A DNA stretch of 64,000 nt, from assembly GCA_002189035.1 (NCBI GenBank), contig CM007990.1, positions 5,890,001 to 5,954,000 of the forward strand, read 5' to 3'. Shown here in pieces: positions 32,192-43,248 of this stretch (position 1 is its first letter; each line of letters begins with the position of its first letter). The DNA is from Utricularia gibba (taxonomy: Eukaryota; Streptophyta; Magnoliopsida; Lamiales; Lentibulariaceae). The position numbers and the translations under genes are program-made. The notes beneath the pieces are model-generated. The model was not told the DNA's origin, did not search any database, and worked only from the letters and a program-made list of their open reading frames with translations.

Positions 32192-32826
32192 GAGTAATCA
32201 CTAACCTTCAACAGGATGCTTGACACATTAAAATACAATCAGCAATACACCAAACCTAATTTTCTTGAATGATTAAATAGCCCGTTCAACGAAGAATGCA
32301 ATACAATCGGTGCACGATCAAATTCAAGAATCACGAAGATTGATCGAAACGATTTCAGGTGAAGAAGAATGCATGTACGCACCATATTCGGTCGAACTAA
32401 GCCCTTCGAGATAGGCGGTGGAGTCACCGGAGGTTTTCTTTAGTCAACTCCGCTTTTGCGACCGGCGGTGACGAGGGTTCCAAAATTCAAATTAATTAAC
32501 TCAAATGACGATGATGCACCATCCGCTTTATTAAATACTACTGTTTTCGTAACGTGGGTTTCCATTTTTAATTTCATATTTACGCGTGATATATTAGTAT
32601 AATTTTTAAATATTATTAAAACACAACGGTATCGGTGCAGCATGACACGTAGGCATCTTCCATCTCTTGGAAAAACAATGAATAAACAGCTTTCCATTCT
32701 GGGGCTGGTGTTGATTCCCATTTGGGAAAAGGAACGTCTAGAAGCAACTCATACCAGTTCCATTCCAAGCTCGGAGCAAAAGAATAGATGCATCTGTTTC
32801 TTTTCAAGAGCAGTAAATATGATGAT
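32192..32826. other. Intergenic
   Basis: Upstream of the F-box gene and downstream of the delta-COP relic. AT-rich between 32520 and 32625. The minus-strand open frame at 32616-32897 overlaps the relic's last exon in another frame and is not a known family. Confidence 0.4.
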
Positions 32827-34500
32827 TTAGAGAACTTGGTAGTGTTCAGAGGTGAGCAGTGTTCTCTGGGAAAACTTGGGAGGGGCACCTCCTGCAATAG
32901 GCAGAATGCTGACTACCTGCAGAAGATTTCAAGCAGGATATGAAAATGCAATGGAGATTGATGGGAAGTATCTTCTTGTCGCAGGAACAGAAGTTTAAAG
33001 TGAAGATGAGAACCTTGAGATCACTGAATGTGCTGGTTGATGTAAAATGGATGGAGATGGGGAAGAGACTGGACGGATCCACAGCGGGGATGACGAACTC
33101 CATGGAGCCACTGCGAGGTTTTGGTTCTCAGGTGAAACCAGGGGAGCAGCGTATCGATGATGAATGAATCAAGTGACAAACTCCATAGAGCCACTGGAGG
33201 ACTGACTTCCTTGAATCAAATCTATAGAGACACACGAATTAATGGAGAGTAAGATCATCAGACAGCATATTCATTCAGAGTGAGGTGGCAGAAGTTCTGT
33301 CATGAACAAAAACGCAAACAACTATACAGAGATGATGATGAATATGGTTTCTGTGTTTGGAGGTAATGTTAGCATGTACATAGGGAACGACCGGGGACCA
33401 TAAGTATGACCAAAAACCCCACATTTATTAGTTAAGAAACATTACCTCCATTCTCCATCTATCTGTTGTACATTTGGTGGATCTCTAAGAGCTGGAAGAG
33501 GGGTTGAGATGAGAAGGTTTCGTAGATTGAACACTGGGGGTGCTTGGTATTCTGAGTTCACGTAAGTTTGGTTCCCAGAAATAGATGGCCAGCAATTAAC
33601 TGCAACAAAATGTTTTTGCATTAGGAACCTAAGCTGTATCCATCAACATATGAGCACATTGAGTTTAAGGGGAGAAAAGGAAAAATAAAATAAGCATCTG
33701 ATTTCCAGAGACAGAAACTAAGGAAAAGGATACACGCCTAGAAAGTAGCCTCAGGGTAACTAAATCTTCAACAATATCTCTGTCTATTTGTAAGAAGATG
33801 CAAGAAGAGAGACTCCATTGGCTGATACAAGTACCAAATATTCTGAGTCTCAACTTATGTGTGTTGCTTCCCTGTTCCCACCAACTTGGGAAACGCTGCA
33901 AGGTATCCCTCAATTCGTATACGCGACATAGCAACAAATTGCCTCGAAAAAAGAGCTGAAACATATGGTTTTTAACCAAAATGACATACTTGGAAAAAAA
34001 AGAAACAATGTAAATGACCATAAAGAGAGCAGCAGAGAAAAAAAGAAAAACGAAACAAACAACATAGAGAAGATAAGTCTACTCCTCCATGCAAAAAAAT
34101 GCTACCTTTAGTGATAGAAGCTGCAAGAACAACGTGCCACCGATTCATCATAATAAGATCCCAAACGTAAGTTCATAGTACGATAAAAACTAGTCAAAAC
34201 TAGAATCGATACGAATACGATTCCGAGCAATGCAAATCCATAGCAAAACATTGCAAGAAGAGATGAAACATTAGCAATAATAACAGGTTTCGACGAAAAT
34301 TCAGATCCGAGGAACTGGTAGATGGATCAGATCCCACCACACATGAACTCCGCAATATCCAGATCACATTCTATGAAAAACTGGTACCGGAACAAAACAG
34401 GAAGTGAAAAGTGAAAAGTTGAAAACTCATCATCACCTGAGAATCCAATGGGAGCAGCCTCCAGGTGAAGACAGAACGCTCAGCGCGAATGGAACGTAGA
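32827..34500 (-). pseudogene. Decayed coatomer delta subunit (delta-COP) gene with internal deletion
   Basis: Minus-strand fragments match delta-COP in the right order. N-terminal part: VVLAASITK (exon near 34108-34131), then exon 33734-33955 with [20 protein letters not shown] and [11 protein letters not shown]-terminal part: exon 33446-33599 with [39 protein letters not shown] and IDGEWR; exon 33014-33221 with [19 protein letters not shown]; last exon 32827-32916 with [21 protein letters not shown]-like end. The middle of the protein, several hundred residues, is absent. The N-terminal exon has an in-frame TAA at 33855-33857 where Tyr is expected, a one-base slip near 33780, and the usual start Met before VVLAA is His. 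Introns are kept, so it arose by DNA duplication and decay, not retroposition. A probable 5' UTR exon ends near 34435. Confidence 0.88.
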
Positions 34501-34791
34501 AGCTTCAATCTTTCTCACTGTAGCATAATTAAATTAATATATATATATATATAAGAAAATGTTTTTTCGATATTTTTGACCTAAAAACTGTTTCCTCTCT
34601 TTCACCGAGAGAAACATCAGCGGTCCTCTCCCATAGCCAAGTGCCCGCGAACCAGGAGAAGTTTGCGTTTTCCGGTTCGCGCGGGCATATCGTTCGTTGG
34701 AATCTGCTCCATCAGCAGGATACTAAAAGTATATTGAGTGGCGGCTAAATATTAGTGCTGGGAAATTTACCTGTTGTTTATGCAGTAGGAT
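34501..34791. promoter_or_regulatory. Promoter interval of HEN2, with (AT)n run
   Basis: Short interval between the delta-COP relic and HEN2. It contains a TA dinucleotide run at about 34537-34553 and the CGAGAGAAAC / CCCGCGAACC GC-rich leader before the HEN2 start. The 5' splice acceptor-like tatgcag just before 34792 suggests a leader intron. Confidence 0.5.
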
Positions 34792-37700
34792 ATGGGGTCA
34801 GTAAAGAGGAAGCTATCCAAGGAAGGGACTGAAGATGATGTAAATGTGAAGCATCGGAAGGAGTATAATGATGAGACAGTTGCTTGTCTTCACGATGTAT
34901 CATACCCAGAAGGATACGTTGTAGGTGGGGGAAGTTCTTGCTTGAATGATCAGCAGAAGCACGGGAAGCCTGCCAAAGAATTTCCTTTTACTCTAGACCC
35001 TTTTCAGGCAGAGGCCATCAAGTGTTTGGATGCTGGTGAATCTGTATTGGTATGCTTTTTCGAAATTTTGGCGGTAAATTTGTAAAGGTTCTTATGCAAG
35101 ACTAGATTTTTCTGATATGATGATCTTTTGGTTGAGAATTTATCCATGGAAAATTCAAATTTCCGTGAAGTGCGAAACTTTTTTACAGATTCCTGATACT
35201 CAACCATCTGAAATGATATTTAGGTCTCTGCCCATACTTCAGCTGGGAAGACAGTTGTAGCATTGTATGCTATTGCTATGTCACTTCGGAATACACAGCG
35301 TGTGGTTTATACATCCCCTATTAAGGCGCTGAGTAATCAGAAATTTAGGGAATTTAAAGAAGAGTTTTCAGATGTAGGGTTGATGACTGGTGATACTACA
35401 ATTGATCCTAATGCATCGTGCTTGGTAGGTATTGTTAACTAATTTTATGTTCTCTGTGTCGAGCCATGTGCACATTAAGTAGTGACAATCTTTCCAGGTC
35501 ATGACTACAGAGATTTGGCGCAGCATGTTGTACAAGGGATCAGAAGTTATAAGAGAGGTGGCTTGGGTTATCTTTGATGAAGTGCACTACATGCGAGATC
35601 AAGAGAGGGGTGTGGTATGGGAAGAGAGTATTGTGATGGCTCCCAAGAACTCTAGATTTGTGTTTCTCTCAGCTACCATTCCTAATGCAAGGGAATTTGC
35701 TGACTGGGTTGCTAAGGTGCGCTTGGCCCTCTGTACTATTGTTTGTTCCACTGTAGAATGATAAAGATTCACTCTGTTGACGTGACTTTCATTTTTCAGG
35801 TTCATCAGCAACCATGTCATATTGTCTATACAAACTTCAGACCAACACCTCTTCAACATTACATCTTCCCATCGGGCAGTGAGGGTCTTTATTGTGTAGT
35901 TGATGAAAAAGGGAAGTTTCGTGAGGATAGCTTTCAGAAGGCTTTGAATGTGCTTAATCCAGAAAATGGAGAGAGGAAGAAGGAGAACGAGAAATGGCAG
36001 AAAGGAGTCATACTGGGTAAACCTTCTGAAGATAGTGATATCTTTAAAATGGTGAAAATGATCAATGACCGCCAGTATGATCCTGTCATATGTTTCAGTT
36101 TCAGCAAAAGGGAATGCGAAAATCTTGCCATGCAGGTGATTCTTCTTGTGGTCATGAAATAGAAAAATGAAAAAAAATGATTTATTGATTTTTTGTTGTT
36201 TCTTGAGCACGTCAAAGCGAATGCTCTTTTGAAGGAGGAAAACACTTTCAGAACTAATCAAAGGCCTTAAATTTGCTACCTTCCATTTTTTTTTCCCTCT
36301 TGTGTCTTCACTTGAGAAGATTTTGATTATTTTGTGTCTTGGAGTTTTTTTTTATGCCAAAAGTAACTTTGTTGTATTCCTAAACAGATGTCTAAGATGG
36401 ATCTGAATACCGATGATGAGAAATCAACTGTTGAAACAATCTTTTGGTGTGCTATGGATATGCTGTCTGATGAGGATAAAATGCTGCCACAGGTAAGGAT
36501 ATTGAATGTGGCATGGCCATGTCATTAATTCATTCTCTTCAATGATTGTTTTCTTTTGCAAATTTTTAGGTCTCTAATATGCTTCCCCATTTAAAACGAG
36601 GAATTGGTGTGCATCATTCTGGTTTGCTTCCCATATTGAAGGAAGTAATTGAGATCCTATTTCAGGAAGGACTCATCAAGGTTTTCTCGATAAATTCTCT
36701 TTTTCAAACGCCTTGCACCCTTTGCTTTTGCCTCCTCTTCAGTGTCTTTTCTGACAGTTAAATTTCGTTTCCTCCTGTTAACAGTGCTTGTTTGCCACAG
36801 AGACCTTCAGTATAGGGTTGAATATGCCAGCAAAAACAGTTGTCTTTTCTAATGCTCGCAAGTTTGATGGAGACAAATTTAGGTGGATATCTAGTGGTGA
36901 ATACATACAAATGAGCGGCCGTGCCGGACGTCGTGGTATTGACGAGCGTGGGATATGTATCCTGATGGTGGACGAAAAGCTAGAGCCATCAACAGCTAAA
37001 CTGATGTTAAAGGGAAATGCTGACCCCTTAAACAGGTTATAATTTCTTTTTTCTTATCGACTACTTAGACTCATGTTTCTAAAATCAATCCTATTCCCAA
37101 TTGATTTATGAGCTAACGCCTGTGAAAAACTTGAATAGGTTTATGCAAGGTGTTTTGGGTTTAGGAAATAAGAGAACTTTTTGAATGTTCTGAACAAGAG
37201 AAATTTTGGAATGTTCACTTATTCTTTGTTTTCCTGAAATTCAGTGCATTTCACTTGAGCTACAATATGCTTCTTAACCAAATACGATCTGAAGAAGGTG
37301 ATCCGGAAAATCTTCTTCGGAACTCATTTTATCAATTCCAAGCTGACAGAGCCATTCCTGATATTGAGGTGACATACACAGTTTCGTGTACATGTTATAA
37401 CCTGTTCCCAGATGACTAATCCCAATGTCTGTCATGAACATGCAGAGACAAGTGCGTGTCCTAGAGGATGAGCGGCAGTCAATCATAATAAAAGAGGAAG
37501 ATAGCTTGGAAGATTTCTATTCATTGCTGCAACAATATAAAACTTTGAAAAAGGACATCCGAGATATCATATTCTCTCCAAAATACTGTTTACCCTTTCT
37601 GCAGCCTGGTAGGCTTGTTTCCCTCCCATTCGTGAAGGATGATGAGGATTCCTCATTCCTCAAATTCAAAGAGGATGTCACGTGGGGCATCATTATTAAG

Positions 37701-39477
37701 TTTGAGAAGGTTAAGTTAGTTGAAGGTAAGGGTTCTGAAATTACTTATAAATTTTATTAGTGTACTCATACCGGTGGCTTTTCAAACCAGATGATGCAAA
37801 TAAGAAGCCTGAAGATGCAAACTATACAGTGGATATACTCACAAGATGCCGGATAAGCAAAGACGAAGCTGCAGGAAAATCTCCTAAAATCATCCCTTTA
37901 AATGAGGCTGGGGAGCCTGCTGTTGTTACAGTACCTATTTCACAGGTAAGGCTTTAAGTTCTGTAGATTCCCTTCTAATAGTCTTTGCTTCAGTGAACCT
38001 TTCCATTTCATAGTAAAACTGAACTTCAGTTGTAAAAATTACCCTTTTAACTGATAGTCATGTTGATTGTTTTTTTGTTGGAGTATTTACAACACAAATC
38101 CTTTCCTTTTTGTCCATTACGGATGTTTTGCATCTGGGGTTATTGGACTAACGGATTTTGTTTCATGAAAGGTTGAAAATTTAAGCAGTATCCGACTGGT
38201 AATCCCAAAGGACCTTCTACCATTAAAGGCTCGGGAAAAGACATTAAGGAATCTCTCTGAAGTTCTTAATAAATTTGCAAAAGAAGGCATGCCGCTTCTA
38301 GATCCTGAAGATGACATGAAGGTATACATCTATAGCTGTTACACCTGATATCGCTAAGTGAGGCTCGATTTTAGTTTTCGTTTACATTTGGTGTTGGATT
38401 CATTATGGATGATGAACTGTTTTCAGGTGCAAAGCAGTTCTTACAAGAAAGCCTCTAGAAGGCTTGAAGCCATTGAGAACCTGTTTGAAAAGCACGAAAT
38501 TGCAAAATCCCCACAGATAGACCAACAGCTAAGGGTTCTCCACCAAAAGAAAGAAATCACAAACAAAATCAAATCTTTGAAGAGAACATTGAGGGCATCC
38601 TCTGTGTTAGCATTCAAAGATGAACTCAAGGCAAGGAAAAGAGTCCTGAGGAGAATGGGGTAAGGCACCTCTTTCATTTAAGATCTCTTTTAACAATCTT
38701 TAAATTCAGTAGGTAATCTTAGTTCAACTTGGAGATTCAATTCATAATGTTTTCTTTTGAATCATCGGGACTTGGGTAAACGATTGTTTCGTGCCAACGC
38801 TGCTTTTAAACCATCATATATATGATGAAGATCTTGAATTTATACAGGTATATCACCAAAGATGACGTTGTGGAGTTAAAGGGGAAAGTTGCTTGTGAAA
38901 TCAGCAGTGCTGATGAGCTGACGTTGACTGAGCTCATGTTTCATGGTGTGCTCAAGGAGATAAAGGTGGAGGAAATGGTGTCGCTTCTCTCCTGTTTCGT
39001 CTGGCAGGAGAAGCTCAAGGAAGCTCAAAAGCCGCGGGATGAGCTTGAGTTACTTTTAACTCAACTGCAGGACATAGCCCGAAAAGTGGCCAAGGTTCAA
39101 CTCGACTGCAAGGTAACCTGCAGACTTCGATTCCTCGTCCCGCACTGATCCACCGGATGCACGACATCATTAACTGCTCCATGCTTCTCTTATTTCAGGT
39201 ACAAACAGACGTTGAAGGTTTCGTAGCATCCTTCCGACCAGACATCATGGAAGCTGTGTACGCATGGGCAAAAGGATCAAAATTCTACGAGATAATGGAG
39301 ATGACGCCTGTTTTCGAAGGAAGCTTGATTCGGGCTATCCGGAGACTGGAAGAGCTTCTCCAACAGCTGATACAAGCAGCAAGATCTGTTGGAGAGACTG
39401 AGCTCGAGGCGAAATTTGAGGAGGGCGTCAACAAGATCAAGCGAGACATCGTCTTTGCTGCATCTCTGTATTTATGA
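34792..39477 (+). CDS. HEN2: HEN2, nuclear DExH RNA helicase (MTR4-like exosome cofactor)
   Basis: Fourteen exons: 34792-35049, 35224-35424, 35498-35716, 35800-36135, 36388-36492, 36570-36680, 36785-37035, 37245-37368, 37446-37725, 37791-37945, 38172-38321, 38427-38659, 38848-39112 and 39199-39477; 988 residues, no frame break. Helicase motifs: Q-like [26 protein letters not shown], Ia [52 protein letters not shown]. It then has the arch region and the C-terminal helical domain ([49 protein letters not shown]). HEN2 is the nucleoplasmic partner of the nuclear exosome in plants, degrading mis-spliced and non-coding RNA. The short N-terminus and [13 protein letters not shown] resemble HEN2 rather than MTR4, and length matches. 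Confidence 0.95.
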
Positions 39478-40192
39478 TAGTAGTGTAGCGCCTGTAATAG
39501 GATCCAGGAGATTCAGCCTGTTGTAAGAATTTTCGGCAGGAATCCTTTTTCAGACATGAATTATAATTTATTTACAATTGAATTATAATTTAATATTTTT
39601 TATAAAAACATTAAAAAAGCTATTTTTAAAAGAAAGAACAAATTAATTACAATTTGAATGTTAATTTAATTGTTCACGCCATAAAAATTTTATATAAATG
39701 TTTTACGATTTTTAGATTATTTAAAACTTAAATTTAAATTTATTTATTTGTTAAGAATGAAGGGCAAAAATGGAAGAAGGGTAAAAACGGAATTCTGGAA
39801 TTTAGTCACCAATAAAATTACGGGACCGAACGATCGATTCATGGATATAGGGGTTTAGGAAGAAGGGGGGAAGAGTGTTCGTCTGGTGGTCAGATGCTTT
39901 CATGGTGCTCTATATTCTGTTCTCATGGATGTTTGCTGAATTTTTTTTTATTTTTCGTTTTTGTCTTGATATGCAGTTAAGGTTTTAGGCAATCGAGTTG
40001 TTATATACGGTTTCTTGGGTGAAGTGGAGGCATAATTGTCAGTTCAGGGGTGATACAGAAGCAAAAGTTCTACAAAATCTAGGTAATTTAGGTTTATAAC
40101 CGGAATTTTTAGGCCACATCTTTTATTCTAAGATTGTACGTTTCCTGCAATTTTCGATGTTATTTCAGAACAGTATTTTTTGGCATTCAAAT
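39478..40192. other. Intergenic: HEN2 3' UTR, AT-rich spacer, SPF30 leader
   Basis: 39560-39750 is very AT-rich with several palindromic TTTAAATTTAAATT-like words. The 300 bases before the next ATG look like a transcribed leader with a probable intron (acceptor TATTTCAG at about 40168). No gene seen. Confidence 0.45.
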
Positions 40193-42958
40193 ATGGATGC
40201 TGGGGAAGGAGAAGAAGTCAACATTGAACAACTCACCGGAAGCCTTGCCACATACAAGGATCAGCTTCAGCAGGTTTTTGATTTTCTTTTTTCTGTAATG
40301 ATAACAATGTTCTCGAAGATTTGGGGCTTTTTTATTGGATTAAATTATTTATTGCTCGTATTGAACATCTGTTAGATTCTGTTTCAGTACTACATCGGGG
40401 ACAATGTGTTTTTTGGAGTAATGTAGGGTATTGTTGTATGAGTCTGATGTTGAATTTAATAGATTTACCTTATGTCTGTATTTTTTTGGAAAAAATCTGT
40501 TCAATTCAGCCTAAGAAGCCAAGCAAGTGTGTGTCAGCTGTTCTCATAAATTTAGTCAATGCTACTTGAAATGCAATGCAGTCTTCTAGGCGCTCATCTT
40601 TTCTCTTACATGAACTAGGTCCGCGTCCTACTGAAGGATGATGCGACGAACACTGAATACTTGGACATGGAAAAGGAACTTCTTGAGGTGATTTGCCCCG
40701 GAAAATACTCTTTCGACGCCCCTTTTATTGCAGTTTTTCCTTTTAGTGTAAAGAATAAACTTTTCCAGAGCTATTTCGATATTCCCGTGATTTTGTGAAT
40801 ATGAGCTGTAAGAGCGATCTTTGGATTTCCTATTTGGCTACAGGTATTAATGCTCACATGCAGTTACCTGATTATTTTACGTAGTTTGTAAAGTAATTTA
40901 TTGCTCATACGAGCTGGTTCAAGGAAACCACCTATGGAGGAAAGACATTTCTTTCGCTTTTTGCTAAGGTGATGTATGTCAACAGAATGTGAACACATGG
41001 TCTCGAAAAGTGAAGGAATTTTTAATTTTTAGTGATTCTGGGGGATTGCAAAGGTGTCCATCATTTGTCTGCTGGCTGCATTGTAGGTCTGCTCTGTGGT
41101 GATGGCCAACTTGCTGTATGTCGTGATTTTCAGATATCACTATGGATTGGAGTTCATTTTCCCCCACTCTTCTTCAAATGGATTGATTTATGGATGATTT
41201 CATGTCTTAAATCTCATACTGTCTCGATGTTTCAGGTTATAGAATTGACTGAGGAGCTTTTGGCTACAGCAAAACAAAGTGAAGGAGGAAGTTCTGGACC
41301 TGCTACTAGTGAAGCGTCTTTGAATGCACGCTTTTCTGGGAGCTCGTCTGCTGTGGTCAGCTACTCACCTAATTTATTTCTTTCCCCTATCCATTATTTT
41401 TGAAATCTGACGCAGCAGTTTTTTTCACGTGGAGATTTTATTAATAATTTTGGAACTATTTTATGGGATCTAAACAGACTGCGTTTTCATGCCTTCATGA
41501 CTCTTTAAATTTCTTAGAACACTATTAACACGTATTCGATATTTCCCAACTTAAACATTAATTTTTAACTTCCCCTGCGCTTGTGATGGAATCAGTGAGG
41601 AAATATATTGGTCTGCATGAACCCAAAGCCTAATATATGCTGTGTGGATTTTTTAAAACTGGGATCGCCCTGTACATGGTAAAATGCATTCTCACCGAAT
41701 GCTTGGTTGACATCTTCAGTGTTGTAGTAATATCTTTTATAAATTTTCATGTATGATATGCAAATCAACACTTGTTTTCATTTTCTTCCCGTCAGCTAGA
41801 TTTTAAAACTTGTGTTTCAGTTGTCTTTGTCGTGCTAGTCAGTTCCTACACAACATCCAATGTTCCTGTTCATGATTTACGTGACTTCTATTGTAGTACT
41901 AAAGGAATGCCTTTGTTTTTCAAATTTGCAGCTGTCTAAGGAAACTTCTAAAAATGGCGCGATATTCCCAGTTGGGACCAAAGTCGAGGCACGCTGGAGT
42001 GGAAATGGAGAATGGTACGTAAAATGTTTTCTGATAAAAAAATGTTATGTGTTTGCATGCAAAAAACATGAGTTCCTTTTACCTCTTTCCCCTCTTGTTT
42101 TGGTTGATTTAGTTGATTATTCAGGTTTGGAGCAACGATCGAAGCAGTTACTCCAAATGGATATTATGTTTGCTACGAAGGATATGGCAACAGAGAAGTG
42201 GTGTGTGTCTCTTGTTTTTCTTTTTTTTTAATCTGGAAAAGTTCTTTGAGATTCACCTCCTTGCTGCTTCATGTATTTGATATTCAATTCTAGGTGGACA
42301 CTTCTAATGTGAGACCAACTGAAAATGCTGCTGATCCTCTGGTTGAAGCCGAAAGAATAGCTGTGGCCACAAAGGAGGCCCTCAAACGTAAGATTGCTCA
42401 AGCTGCATCTCAAGACTTTGAAGCCTGGACTATTCCACAAAAGCTGAAAATTGAACCCAATGATCCAGAGGATGTGGTGGGTTCCCTTTCACCTACACCC
42501 ACCATAATGGATGCATATCATGAACCTACACTTTCACCCCCTTTCAGTGTGGCGTGGTCCCTAATTTTTTTTCATTTTCTGGTTTCAGAAAGCTGCAAAG
42601 CGGAAGAAACTGCATGCATTCAAATCAAAGATGCGGATGGAAGCTAAAGAAGCCACACAGAACAAGAGACAAAACGCCTGGCAGCAGTTCCAAACGACCA
42701 AAGGCAGTGCTAAGAAGGCAAGTTGTCCATGCCTCGTTTTTGTTGTTTCATGTACGATCCTGATTCCAGTCCAAATGCTACATGATCCTCTAGATCGGTT
42801 TCTTCTCTGGGCGAAAACGGGAGAGCATATTCAAATCCCCCGATGATCCGTTCGGCAAAGTCGGGGTGACCGGAAGCGGCAAGGGCCTGACCGAGTTCCA
42901 GAAACGAGAAAAGCATCTGCATCTCAAGGGCGCAAACATGGAGGGTGCAGATGATTGA
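40193..42958 (+). CDS. SPF30: SMN-related splicing factor 30 (SPF30/SMNDC1) with Tudor domain
   Basis: Eight exons: 40193-40273, 40619-40687, 41236-41355, 41932-42014, 42125-42200, 42294-42476, 42589-42717 and 42794-42958; 301 residues. Role: U2 snRNP-linked factor needed for spliceosome assembly, binding symmetrically dimethylated Arg through a Tudor domain. Tudor region: GTKVEARWSGNGEWFGATIE then TPNGYYVCYEGYGNREVVDT, with the aromatic cage residues Trp, Tyr and Tyr present. The N-terminus has the SMN-like LATYKDQLQQVRVLLKDD helix. The C-terminus (GFFSGRKRESIFKSPDDPFG, TGSGKGLTEFQKREKHLHLK) is the conserved family tail. The intron after 42717 begins GC (AAG|GCAAGT), a canonical GC-AG intron; any GT choice breaks the conserved KKIGFFSG junction. 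Confidence 0.93.
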
Positions 42959-43248
42959 ACAAGACACTCTCCATGGCTTGCTGTTCAGTTGTGTTTCTGA
43001 AGGGAAGGGTTATAAACGTCATTTCAACTTTTAAACATTCAGATTTCGTTGTAGTTTTTGTTATGCAAGAGCAAACTGTTCTTTTCTGTTTCGGTAGTTA
43101 TAATTATTTATTTAATAAATCGGAAAAAACACGAAACCTAATTTTTATTTAAATTAAATGGTTTACAAAGGTTGGATGGTTTTTATCTCTTTTTATTTTC
43201 TCTGTATTTGCGCTCGCCCGAACGGACGGCACAGTAGGCTAGAGTAGA

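Noticed and set aside
32616-32897. 93-codon minus-strand frame beside the F-box gene
   Set aside because: It overlaps the last exon of the delta-COP relic in a different frame; the delta-COP frame is clearly the meaningful one.
35599-36261. 220-codon minus-strand frame inside the HEN2 gene
   Set aside because: It runs antisense across well-supported HEN2 exons and introns and is dominated by Phe/Ile/Leu; a shadow frame.
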